NCBI RefSeq assembly: GCF_933775445.1
Contig: NC_065872.1
Coordinates: forward strand, 12,772,001-12,836,000
Origin: Argentina anserina
Lineage: Eukaryota > Streptophyta > Magnoliopsida > Rosales > Rosaceae
DNA: 64,000 bases
Direction: 5' to 3'
Part shown: positions 12,582-24,053 of the stretch, one piece after another
Layout of the letters: the number at the start of each line of letters is the position of its first letter
How positions within the stretch are numbered: position 1 is the first letter of the stretch
Notes under the pieces: generated by a model
Seen by the model: the letters and a program-made list of their open reading frames with translations, nothing else
Told to the model about the DNA's origin: nothing
Databases searched by the model: none
Made by a program: the position numbers and the translations under genes

Positions 12582-12746
12582 TTGCTACTGTCGATTATAA
12601 AAAACTAACTGCTGCTGTCGACTATAAAAATTAACTGCTACTGTCGAATGAAAAACCAGCTGCTACTGTCAACTTGGAAGGTACCTGCTACTGTCAACTA
12701 TAAATCTAGTTGCTATTGTCGACTGAGAAACTAACTACTACTGTGG
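12582..12746. repeat. 25-bp minisatellite, about seven copies
   Basis: TGCTACTGTCGA and close variants start at 12582, 12610, 12636, 12661, 12686, 12711 and 12736, so the period settles at 25 bp. The 3' half of each unit is variable (TATAAAAA, ATGAAAAACC, CTTGGAAGG and so on). It is a local tandem repeat with no coding role seen. Confidence 0.75.
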
Positions 12747-13856
12747 TTTTTGGTGAGTAAAATTCATAATTTCAAAATTTCTCAAAACATATGCAATATG
12801 GTACTTAAATGAAAGCCCATGGCATAAGAAACAACTTTATATATTGGCTCACCTCCAAATTGCCGGTGGTTTGGCCGGAAAACTTAAATTTGCCGGAAAA
12901 AAAAACTAAAAAGTGAGGAAAGATAAATTTGTTATATCTATGAGTAGCATTTGGTAATTTTCACGAAAATAATGGTATTTTAGATATTTTTATATTAATT
13001 AATCAATCAGTTTTGTTATTCTTATTCTTTGAGTTTGAGCTTATGTCCTAATTTGTATAATAAATATGAAAATGAGTTTTTAGTTAAGTCAAATACAATC
13101 TAGTACCAATAAATAATTTTCCCCTTAAAAGTAAGGTATGTTTAATGACACAATTGGAGTATAAGTAATATGTACATGCATATATTTTATGTAACTAGCT
13201 ACTCAATATGTAGTAGATGTCTTAACATAAGTTCTATTCTTTACTTTAATATCATGATAGCAGGATCTCACTGGCAAAGGTAAAAGAAAGATTGATGAGG
13301 TTGAAGGAAACAATTCGTGGTGGAATGATGCCCTTCTATGGCCAAGATTTTGTCCTCTGAAGACCATGATTAAATTTTCGGGTCATCTGATCCTTTTGCT
13401 TGTGCTATTTTTTGTTTTATTGTTTACAAAATGATCTCCTTGCTTGTTATTCAACTCTGATACTTTTGGGTGAATAATTTTTATGTTTTGAGTTTTTATC
13501 TCAAGACTAATAAACCCTGCACCTTTACCCTATATAATTTTCATATTCATCTTTCATCTATTGTTTTTGTTGCGAGTACTGATGGTAGGGATAATTCTTA
13601 GAGGATTGTTGATGAGTTCATTAGCCATGCAACAATGACAATAGAGAATATATTAATGGATCATGATCATGTTGTTATGCCTAGTTAGATCGACCATTTA
13701 ACTCTTGCCCTTACTTTAAGGAATTCAAATAGCTTACAATGAGGGGTTTTGAGAACTTGAGGTTGAGTGTGGCCGATGCTTAACTTGCATTTTGTGAATT
13801 TGATCCAAGGCAATGATTTACTAATAATGAATTATTGATTATATGACTACACGGAC
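12747..13856. other. Spacer upstream of copia element 1
   Basis: Mostly AT-rich noncoding DNA. Two short coding-looking stretches (about 13262-13360 and 13585-13690) are interrupted by stops and match no family I recognise. They may be decayed exons or transposon remnants. Confidence 0.35.
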
Positions 13857-14520
13857 AGATAGGGTCAATCCTTCCTTAATGGAGGTGAGAGAACTATGTG
13901 ATGTTTACATGAGTAAATCAAACACATCTATTGCTCTGGTGACTCATTAATTGATAGAGTTGATTTTGTTGAAACTTGGTGCAGCCTTTATTGAAGGTAA
14001 GAAACAACTCTACAACCTTATGGTGGTTGGTGGCTGATTTGTTTGACAAAAGAAAGAAGAATGCATTGATGAGTATGCCAACATTGAGCATGAATCAAGG
14101 AAGAACATTGACTTTGATTTCATGCATGTTACATGCAAATGCATGAATTGCACAAAGATGTTTGCCTATATAAAGGCATGAGAAATGATGCAATAAATAT
14201 AAAAGAACAATAAGGGAGATATCATCTTGTGTGTGATCAAGAGTGAGAGATAGAGAGAACTCCAAGTAGAGAGTTTTGTGTGTGTAGCAAAATAAAGTGT
14301 GTGAGAGTGTATCCCTGCAAGTGTGAGTCTTGAAGTAGTGTTTCTCTCGGTGTAACCTTTCTTCGTATAGTGAGGGTTATTTATTGTTGCTACCCGTGGA
14401 CGTATGCACTTTTCCGAACCACGTTAAATCTCGGTGTTCTCTACCATTTTTATTTTTCGCTTGTGGTTGTGAGTTATTTCGATTTACATTCTACAATTCA
14501 TTCTTCCGCATTCCCCAACA
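13857..14520 (+). repeat. 5' LTR of copia element 1
   Basis: 664 bp, paired with 18559-19209. It starts (A/T)GATAGGGTCAATCC and ends CCCCAACA. The first base appears mutated relative to the 3' copy, which begins TGATAGGGTC. It contains a TATATAAA promoter box at 14167-14174 and GAGAGATAGAGAGA-like leader sequence. It has about 15 bp not present in the 3' LTR. Confidence 0.88.
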
Positions 14521-14560
14521 GTGGTATCAGAGCTCTTGGTTCTGACTGGGAGCTGCTAGG

Positions 14561-15410
14561 ATGGAAGGATCACGTAGTACCATGATCAGACTCAACCACT
14601 CCAACTGGATTACCTAGAAGCCGATAATGGAGGATATTCTCTATTGCAAAGATTTGCATGAGCTGATCGATGGAGATGATGCTAAGCCAAGTGAGATTTC
14701 ACCAGCAATTTGGACGAAGATGAACCGCAAAGCCATCGGTCATATTCGTGAATGGGTGGACGATAGTGTGTTTCACCATGTTGCTAATGAAACCAACGCG
14801 CATGAGCTTTGGTTGAAGCTGGAGTCCTTATTTGAGAAAACGACTACTGCCAAGAAAGATTTTCTCATTAAAAAGCTCGTCAACATGAAGTATCAGGGAG
14901 GTGTTCGAGTGACCAAGCACCTCAATAACTTTCAGAGTGTACTCAATCAATTAGCTACGATGAGCATAAATATTGATGATGAGTTACAAGCGCTGCTGCT
15001 GCTTGGGTCGTTACTAGATAGCTGGGAAACATTTGTTGTCATTGTAAGTAACTTTGAATCCTAATGGTGTATTATCTATGGAAAATATTAAAGATAATAT
15101 GTTGAACGAAGAAACAAGAAAGAGTTCTTCATCAAGTTCAGAAAATGGTCAATTCTTCGTTGCGGAGAGGAGAGGAAGGAACAAGAGCAAATGACCCATA
15201 GGTCATGAAAGGAGTATGAGCAAATCCAAAACAAGATTCAACAGAAAGTGTCATCATTGTGGTCTTCTAGGCTACATTAAGAAAAATTGTAACAAATTAA
15301 AGCGAGAGAAGACGCTACTCATCAACAAAATGAGGACACAAACAATGTTGCTGCTACGGTGTCTCATGATGAGTGTGAGCACCTGTCACTTGGACGTGAA
15401 TGTCTACTAG
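14561..15410 (+). pseudogene. Defective gag region of copia element 1
   Basis: The frame opens near 14561 (MEGSRSTMIRLNHSNWIT), meets an in-frame TAG, and continues from 14627 as an intact-looking UBN2-type gag segment to 15064. After a frame break comes the zinc knuckle near 15250 in the 15216-15410 frame: CHHCGLLGYIKKNC. In the family this is CX2CX4HX4C, and here the His is replaced by Tyr, so metal binding is probably lost. The product would be nucleocapsid of a retrotransposon; this copy is non-functional. Confidence 0.8.
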
Positions 15411-18400
15411 TAGATAATCCTGAAGTTTAATGGATCGTTGATTCCGGAGCCTCGTTTCATGCCGCCTCTCATGTAGAGTTCTTCACTACGTACAAAACAG
15501 GTGACTTTGGTAAAGTGAAGATGAGCAATGATAGCTACTCCAATATTGCTGGGATTAGAGATATTTGCTTGTAGACAGATGTGGGCTGACATTTATTATT
15601 GAAAGATGTGAGACATATTCATGGTCTACGTCTCAATATTATGTCAACTGGTATACTTGATCGACAAGGCTTTCATCATCATGGTGGTGATGGAAAGTGG
15701 AAGCTTACCAAGGGATCTCTTGTAGTTGCCAGAGGGAAAATGTGTTGCACACTCTACAAGACCCATGGAAAGATATGAAGAGTGAGCTAAATGCAGTCGA
15801 GGAATCTTCTTCAAGTTTGTGGCATAGACGTCTTGGCCACATGAGTGAAAAAGAACTACAGTTGTTGGCAAAGAAGTCGCTAATTCTTGTTGCCAAAGAT
15901 AACTCACTAGACTTGTGATTATTGTTTATTTGGTAAGCACAAGAAAATTAGTTTTTCAAAGACTTTCACTAGGAAAGAAAATATTCTAGATCTTGTACAT
16001 TCAGATGTGTGTGGCCCGATGGAAGAAGAATCATTAGGTATGCATAAGTATTTTGTTACTTATATTGATGATGTTTCACAAAACGTTTGGGTTTATTTGT
16101 TGAAATCCAAAGACTAGGTGTTCCAGACGTTTACAATTTTTCACGCAATGGTGGAAAGGGAGACTGGAAGAAAATTGAAGTGCATTCGTAGTGATAATAG
16201 AAGAGAGTACATAGCGCATGAATTTAGAGATTATTGTACAAAGCATGACATCAGACATGAGAAGACAGTTCCTAGCACCCCTTAACATAATGGCGTAGCA
16301 GAGAGGATGAAATGTACCATTATGGAGAAAGTCAGATGCATGTTAAAGATGAAAAAATTATCAAAAGAATTTTGGGGAGAAGCTGTGAAGACTGCGTGCT
16401 ACCTAATTAATAGAGCACCGTGTGTACCTTTGGAATTTAAGACTCCAAATGAAGTCTGGACCGGGAAAGATGCATCATACTCACATTTGAGAGTATTTGG
16501 ATGTAAAGCATCCGCACTTGTATCCAAGGAGCAGAGAAAAAAGCTGGAGGACAAGGCAACACCATGCATATTTGTCGGCTATGGTGAAGAAGAGTTTGGC
16601 TACCGGTTGTGGAATCCAAAGACTAAGAAATTCATAAGAAGCAGAGATGTGGTGTTCCATGAAGACCAATCTATTGCAGATTTTGACAAAGATGTACTAC
16701 CAAATGCAACAAGTGATAGTCGTATTTATGATTCACCCTTGCAGTAGGAATCCAATGTTGGGCTGCAAGGTGATAGAGTTGAAAATGTACCTGACACGGG
16801 AGATGCTGAAGTCGAAGATGAAATGGAGCTTGATAAGGGGGAGCAACATGTGAATAATCAAGTAGTTGTCCGTAAAAGTACCATGAGGTAGATTCAATCC
16901 ACCAAGTATCCATCATCTCAATATATTTTGGTGACTAATGATGGAGATGATCCTTATACAAATTACATCATTTTGACCAGTGATGGAGAACCTGAAAGTT
17001 ACAGGGAAGCAAAGATTCATCAAGATCACAACAAATGGAGTCTGAGATGGAGTCTTTACTAAAAGAACTACACCTATGAGTTGGTGAAGCTTCCTAATGG
17101 ACGAAAAGTACTCAAGAACAAGTGGGTATTCAAGTTAAAGCGATATGAGAATGAGAAAATGACAAAGTTCAAGGCTCGCTTAGTTGTCAAAGGATTCAGC
17201 TAAAAAGAAGGAACTAATTTTGATGAGATTTTCTCACCTGTTGTCAAGATGACTTTGATTAGAGTCATTTTAGGCATGGCTGCGAGCATGAATCTAGAGG
17301 TGGAGCAGATGGACGTGAAGACTACATATTTTCATGGTGATTTAGATGAAGAAATATATATGGAGCAACCAGAAGGCTTCGAAGTCAATGGAAAGGAGCA
17401 TATGGTTTGCAAGTTGAAGAAAAACATGTACGGATTGAAGCAAGCACAAAGACAATGGTATAAGAAGTTTGACTACTTCATGGTGAGTCATGGGTGCAAG
17501 AGAACGTCAGCAAATCCGTGTGTTTATATTCAAAAACCCGTTGGAGGTAATTTTATCATCTTACTACTTCTTTATGTAGAAGATATGTTAATTTTTGGCA
17601 AAGATACTGCTATGATTCAGCAGTTAAAGACAGATTTATCAAAGTCTTTTGATATGAAGGATTTAGGACCAGCCAAACAGATTTTGGGCATGTAGATTGC
17701 CCGTGATCGTGGGAACAAGAAATTGTGATTATCACTAGAAAAGTACATTGAGAAGGTACTAGAGCGTTTCTACATGGAGAAAAAAAATCAGTTCCTACTC
17801 CACTTGCTAGTCACATGAAGCTCAGCTCAAAGCAGAGTCCTATGAGTCAAAAGGAGAAGGAAGAAATGGCAATAGTGTCCTATGCCTCAGCAGTAGGGAG
17901 CTTGATGTACGCGATGGTTTGTACTAGACCAGACATAACATATGCAGTTGGTGTTGTTAGCAGATTCTTATCTAATCCAAGCAAGGAGCACTTGAATGCT
18001 ATCAAGTGGATTCTGAGATAGTTGTGAGGAACTTCAAAGATGAGTCTATGCTTTGGAAGTGGCAAGTCTGAACTAGTTGGCTATACAGATGCAGATATGG
18101 TCGGGGATATTGACACGAGAAAGTCCACATCCGGATACCTGATCATGTTTTCAAGGGAAGTTGTCTCGTGACAATCAAAGCTACAAAAATGTGTTGCTTT
18201 GTCAACTACAGAAGCAGAGTATATTGCAGCTACGGAAGCGTGCAAAGATATTTTGTGGTTGAAGAGATTCCTACAAGAATTGGGTCATATACAACAAGAG
18301 TTTGTCTTGCATTGTGACAGTCAGAGCGCGATTCACTTGAGCAAAAATTTGAGTTTTCACTTGAGGTCAAAGCACAATGATGTGAGGTATCACTGGATAC

Positions 18401-18561
18401 GTGATGTGCTGGAAGCTAAGGAAATGTTGTTGAAAAAAATTCATACAGACAATAACAGTTCGGATACGATGATGAAGTATTTACCGAAGAAAAAGTTCGA
18501 GTATGCAGAAGCGCGTTTGGAATGGCACATCCCTCCATCTAAGTCGGGAGGGGGAGATTGA
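15411..18561 (+). pseudogene. Defective pol region of copia element 1
   Basis: Fragments in order: a protease motif (D-S-G-A-S near 15440, directly preceded by a stop), the gag-pre-integrase motif LWHRRLGHMSEKE (about 15818), integrase core around 15960-16740 with several stops, reverse transcriptase (about 17090-17700), and RNase H (about 17815-18561, including STTEAEYIAA). The RT active-site box reads YVEDM where the family has YVDDM, so a catalytic Asp is lost. In-frame stops also occur near 16116, 16283, 17200 and 17695. Retrotransposon replication functions are therefore dead in this copy. Confidence 0.85.
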
Positions 18562-19209
18562 TAGGGTCAATCCCTCTTTAATGGAGGTGAGTAAACTATG
18601 TGATGTTCACATGAGTAAATCAAGCACACTTATTACTTTGGCGACCTATTAATTAATGGAGTTGATTTTGTTGAAACTTGGAGCAGCCTTTGTTGAAGGT
18701 AAGAAACAAATCTACAACCTTATGGTGGTAGGTGGCTGATTTGTTTGACAAAAGAAAGAAGAATGCATTGATGAGCATGAATCAAGGAAGAAGATTGACT
18801 TTGCTTCCATGCATGTTACATGCAAATGCATGAATTGTACAAAGATGTTTGCATATATAAAGACATGAGAAATGGTGCAATAAATATAGAAGAACAATAA
18901 GGGAGATATCATCTTATGTGTGATCAAGAGTGAGAGATAGAGAGAAAACTCAAAGTAGAGAGTTTTGTGTGTGTAGCAAAATAAAGTGTGTGAGAGTGTA
19001 TTCCTTCAAGTGTGAGTCTTGAAATAGTGTTTCTCTTGGTGTAACATTTCTTCGTATAATAGAGGTTCTTTATTGTTGCTACCCGTGAACGTAGGCATTT
19101 TGCCGAACCACGTTAAATCTCGGTGTTCTCTATCAGTTTTAGTTTCCGCTTGTAATTGTGAATTATTTCGATTTTCATTCTACAGTTCATTTTTCTGCAT
19201 TCCTCAACA
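18559..19209 (+). repeat. 3' LTR of copia element 1
   Basis: 651 bp, beginning TGATAGGGTCAATCC and ending TTCCTCAACA. It aligns throughout with 13857-14520. It directly follows the purine tract at about 18547-18557. Confidence 0.88.
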
Positions 19210-20293
19210 GTCAACACAGACTACCTATATGTCACATTCCAATTAATTAAGGAGTTGCAACCATGTTGCTCATAATTAACTTGAAGGATATAATTTGTTC
19301 TCTTGGGAAAATATTCGATAATATGGCTCAAAGATGAAGAACCATAATTTTGATCGACCATCTTTTTCTTCATGGTTAGTGGTACAGTTTTTCCAGTCTC
19401 TTTGTCCCAATCATTGGTGTTTTTGTTTTTTCCTACAAAGATTTGAATTTTGATAAGCTAACTCTTTAACTACATCTCTAACCCAAAAGGTATGTATATT
19501 GTAAATACTCATTTCCAACCCAATATCTAAAATAAATATACATACGGTTACTTGAAAATGCAAACCTATTTGTTTAATTATGGGTTTAGGAAACCTAAAT
19601 TGTGAACTTAGGTTTGTGTTTAAGGCTTAACATTGGAGATGCTTTTTTTTTTGGTCCAAACATTGGAGATGCTTTAAAAAGGAGCTAGCTCTATCTTTCC
19701 CAATGAGTAACATTAAAGATTTTCTAATTAATCATTGATTAGACCCACTATTTAAAGTTAGGAGAGGGAGCGAAATGCTTTTCCATCTACAGGGATATAG
19801 GATCCAAATGAATCAACAAAGAGGTAGGCAAAATATTTTGTGTAAATATTTAAAACTTTATCATTATAATTTTCTGTACATATTTACCTAAAATCCTCTC
19901 ACCTCGTCTCCGCAAACCGTTTGACCTTGATTTGCTTTGGCTTCTATTGTTGAGTGAGATTTTTTTTTTATCAACTAAGATTTTTAGTTAATTGAAAACT
20001 CAGTTTTCGATTGATGGAATCATAGTTTAATTTTATGGACAAAGTACTGATAATATGTGACCTTTTTTTGATCGAGAACCACTAGATAGAGGAATAGTTG
20101 GACACACTTTTGTTTTGTTTTTTGTTTTTTGTTTTTTGTTTTTTTTTGAAATTTTCTTGAGCATGTACAAATTGGAACAAGTTATTAATTTCTCTTATCC
20201 CAAGCAGGCAGGCATTCTAACCACCACTCCTCGTTCCCCCTTAAATCAAGTGTTGGCATATTTGCGAAGCCACACAAACCCGCAAAGCTCCAG
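19210..20293. other. Spacer and upstream region of PNSL4
   Basis: No gene is seen. It contains T-rich runs (20108-20148, repeats of TTTTGTTTTTTG) and a short duplicated phrase, AACATTGGAGATGCTTT (about 19630-19676). The PNSL4 promoter must lie in the right part, but no clear TATA box was identified. Confidence 0.4.
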
Positions 20294-23200
20294 ATGATAG
20301 CATTAGCTATACACCCAACAATGACACTCTCTGCTCTCACTATTGCTCCAAAGCTTCACCCCCACATTCCCAAAACCTCATTCCCTCCTTCTTCTTCTTA
20401 TTCTTCTTCCTGTTCATGCTCTTGTTCCTCATCAACTGAAAACAATGCTAGAGTGAGTTTGGAACCAAATGCTGTGAGTAAAAGGAATGTGCTCAATGTG
20501 GGTATTGGGTTGTTAGCAGCTTCAGTTATGGCATTGTCACCTTTGGAAGCTAATGCCACGAGAATTGAGTACTACGCCACCGTGGGCGAGCCTCTGTGTG
20601 AGATGAACTTTGCTCGTTCTGGCCTTGGTTTCTGTGATTTGTCTGTCGGGTCGGGTGTGCAACCTCCACGTGGCGAGCTCATCAATGTGAGTTTCTAATC
20701 TTTTGTTTGGTTAAGTTTTAGTTCCGAAGGAAATCTCTTCTGGGTTTGGTTTTTGAAATGGATAGTCTAGAAATCTTGAAGCTTTGTTGTAACTGAGAGA
20801 CCTTATGTAAGAAAGCTATAAACTCCGGGTTACTAAACTAATGGGAAATTCTAGGTGAAATTTATAGCATAGAATGAATTGTAACCAAACTGCATCTAGA
20901 AGGTAGAAGGAGGATAGGTTGCAATGGGATTTTGCTTCTGATCACGACATTAAAGACATGATTTGGGTTTTTGATCCCGTGTAAAGATGTTGGGATTTCC
21001 CTGATTCTATAAAATCATGTCATTCCAGTCAGTAGGTTTAAATATATTATCATGACCCCTTAGTAGTGTTGCTCAATTTGTTCGACTCAGTTCTTTAGTT
21101 ATATCATTCTTGGTGGTTTAATACGGTTCGATTAGAGACACTTAATTGGTCTGAGAGAAACTCAATAAGTTTTGTTTAGCTCAATCTATAACCAGTTACC
21201 AGCTTAATTTCTTATTCATATACCTTCAATTTCGGGGATACTGAAATGGCATTGCAACTACCACGGATTGGGATCAATAGACTAACAATTTTGAGAAATC
21301 TCCATTACTTAGAATCCCAGAAAGAGGACCAAATGAATGATCTATTCCTTCGCCTGGGCCTCTCTAAGACTTTCAGTCAGTTAGATAATTCCTTCAGTGT
21401 TTGCAAAATAACTTCATTACACACTAACCTGTTCACCCGTTTTCAGATCCACTACACTGCAAGATTCAGTGATGGGACAGTCTTTGACAGCACCTACAAA
21501 CGTGGAAGACCTCTCACTATGCGTATTGGTGTTGGCAAGGTATGAAGTTGCTATCAGAAATTTATTAAGGCTGACCTTATAACTAGACTGCTAGGCATTA
21601 GTCTCTCTTTTTCCATTTGACATTAACATGCTTGAAGATTTAGATGTGGGAACATGGAATACAGAGTACAGACCACGGACAAAATCTTAACCGGAGTATA
21701 TAGTTATTAGCGTATTTTGTCTTCTTATCACATAAACTACTTACATCATGTAGGTGATTTTGGTGAATCGATGAGTCTCTACCTTCTGTTTTTCTTAGTT
21801 GAGATGCATTTTTGTTGATATAAAAAGAAGAATGCATTTTTGGTAGATAAGTTGAAAACTCACAGGAAAATAGTATGTGGATTCTAGCTACTTCAACTTG
21901 TACTTTGAAAGCAACTGAAGTTGGGCAATTCAACATCTCAGGAAGGGATTTTCACATCGTACTGAAGTGATTAGACCACTGTTAGAAATCCAGAAAATGA
22001 ATAGACAATGAACACTGATATCTGTTCTTTTTTCTTGCATTATCTTGTTTTGTTTTCCTGCTACTTGTGATTCGTATGACATCATATTTTATATTCTTTT
22101 GATTTGACCTTGACCAAGTGATCCATGTTCCTTTTCGTTTTAAAGACTTCTTCTAAGGTTAAAGACATGATTGATTGAGGATTATGGTTGATATATTTCA
22201 TACCCGTAAATCCTTGGATCTCTTATTAAGTTCATATTTAGTAATAGATAACAGTGCTGAGGCTGAGAAAATGAGGTAGGAGAAAGACTGCTTTAGTACC
22301 AACCTGATAGTAGGCATATAAAAAAAGAGAGAAAGGGATATGGAATAGAGAGGAGAGGCAAGAAGAAGAACTAAATTACAGTGAATTTCAGATCAAAGAA
22401 GTTAGGTCTTCTAACCAATAATCATCATGTAATTATTCAAAGAAAAAAAAATCATCAAGTACTTAAGAGGTTTCTGAAGTATGTGACGCTTAGGTCATGA
22501 CAAATCCAGCAGTCAAGAGTGGGTGCACATGAATTCAAATCATTTTCTTGCATCTGTTATCCTTTTTCCACTATTGGACTAAACTCAAATCCAATATCTC
22601 AATTTTATGGTACAAACTGCATTAGTATTTTCTCAAGATCTTCCATAATGTTTAGGCATCATCATCAAAGATTAAGGTTCTCAATTTCCAGCCACTTTTA
22701 AATGACAGGTGAATCACATACCAATAGTTGAGGCATTTAGTAAATTTAGAACTCCGCACGTGATGTTTATCATGAAGTGATTGAATCCTTATATGCTGGT
22801 TTCCTCTTTCAAGAGATTCTAGAGTATATCTTTCTTTTAGTGTAAAAGCTTCTCTACATTGCATGATGTCTACATCACACGCTTCAACTCTTGCAGAAAC
22901 CCAACAGTCTTCACTGCTGCAGTGTCAATAGTAATCTACTCAAAACGATTTTCTGCCCTTCTTTGTGGTTCAGCTATATTGTTTAGGCAAGCTTAGTTTG
23001 AGTTTCTGATAGTATCTTGCCATCCTTATACTCATAGCGAATACCAATTACTTAGGACATTTACATTCTTATTGATTTTCATAGTTATCAAAATAAAGCC
23101 AACTCATTTTAAATTCTAGCATATAAATACTTGGCACCTAATTCTAATTCTCAAATAAACTATTTTATTTTCCTAAATCTCAAGCATGGTATCAGCCTCT

Positions 23201-24053
23201 AGATGTGATTGTCAACAGCTTTTTTCATCTTGTATACATATCTATGCAGAGAAATGAATATACAGGGATATCGAAATGTGCTTAGTTCAGATTATCAGTA
23301 AATCAATGTTTATCACCTTATAGTATGCTTATATAAGTGTATCATATATATTACGGTGTCCAGGTCATTAAAGGCTTGGATCAAGGAATTTTTGGTGGTG
23401 AAGGTGTGCCTCCGATGCAAGTAGGTAAGGTTATCTGAATATTTGTCTATTTGTTTTTTCTCATCTGCATAAAAAGGAAAACAAGTCTCACCCAATAAAA
23501 TATTGCACAGGTGGGAAACGGAAACTTCACATTCCTTCAAATTTAGCATATGGGCCAGAACCTGCCGGATGCTTTGCAGGTGAAGTTCTACAATCATGAA
23601 AATTCTTGCGTCTATAGTTTTTGGGTCAGGCCGCCATGGTATCTTGACCCTTGTCATCATCCAAATCATGTTAGTGTTAAGGCCATAAAAGCATTTATAA
23701 ATACTATTCAAAACAATTACAACCCTTTTATCAGCCTTTTGTAATGTTATTGTTATGAAGTTGATACTTTTAATTCGTATATCGATTGTAAACTTAATGT
23801 ATAAAATGATTTATTGCCATGCTTTCTTACAGTGTGACATTATTGAATTTTTCACCGGAGAGTGAGGAGAAATGAGGTCATACACCATCAACTATCATGA
23901 CAACTGTTTTGAGAAACTGATATATCATATATGTATATTTCTCTTCTAGGTGACTGCAATATACCTGGAAATGCTATTCTTGACTACGATATTAATGTTG
24001 TTGGCATCTACTCGGGAAATAGACCATTACCTACAAGCCTACTTGGGAAGTAA
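20294..24053 (+). CDS. PNSL4: Thylakoid-lumen FKBP16-2 / NDH-complex subunit PnsL4
   Basis: FKBP-type immunophilin of the chloroplast lumen. In Arabidopsis the ortholog is the PnsL4 subunit of the NAD(P)H dehydrogenase complex, which supports cyclic electron flow around photosystem I. Exons: 20294-20686, 21447-21539, 23364-23424, 23511-23579 and 23950-24053 (GT/AG throughout, frame continuous), giving 239 aa. Residues 1-90 look like a bipartite transit peptide: a Ser-rich stromal part, then KRNVLNVGIGLLAASVMAL and a likely lumenal cleavage after EANA. The mature start TRIEYYATVGEPLCE and the FKBP body (IHYTARFSDGTVFDS, GVGKVIKGLDQGIFGGEG, LAYGPEPAGC, NIPGNAILDYDINVVGIY) match FKBP16-2 rather than FKBP13. 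Cys pairs characteristic of lumenal FKBPs are present. An ATG ten codons downstream (20324) is an alternative start. Intron 2 is long (1.8 kb) with no gene inside. Confidence 0.93.

Larger units (their letters stand above)
13857..19209 (+). mobile_element. Ty1-copia LTR retrotransposon 1 (old, defective)
   Basis: A full-length element with two LTRs (13857-14520 and 18559-19209). The primer-binding site TGGTATCAGAGC lies just after the 5' LTR (initiator-Met tRNA type), and a purine tract, GGGAGGGGGAG, lies just before the 3' LTR. Internal order is gag, protease, integrase, reverse transcriptase, RNase H, the copia order. Many stops and frame changes break the polyprotein. The LTRs differ by many substitutions and a 15-bp indel, so the insertion is old. 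A clean target duplication was not found. The gag and pol style resembles the Tork/Tnt1-type lineage (inference). Confidence 0.92.

Noticed and set aside
13852..13856. Target duplication for copia element 1
   Set aside because: CGGAC on the left has no clear match at 19210-19214; only a loose ACACGGAC/ACACAGAC similarity nearby, not enough to claim.
20294..24053. FKBP13 identity for the lumenal FKBP
   Set aside because: The TRIEYYATVGEPLCE mature start and PEPAGC/NIPGNA segments match FKBP16-2 (PnsL4), not FKBP13.
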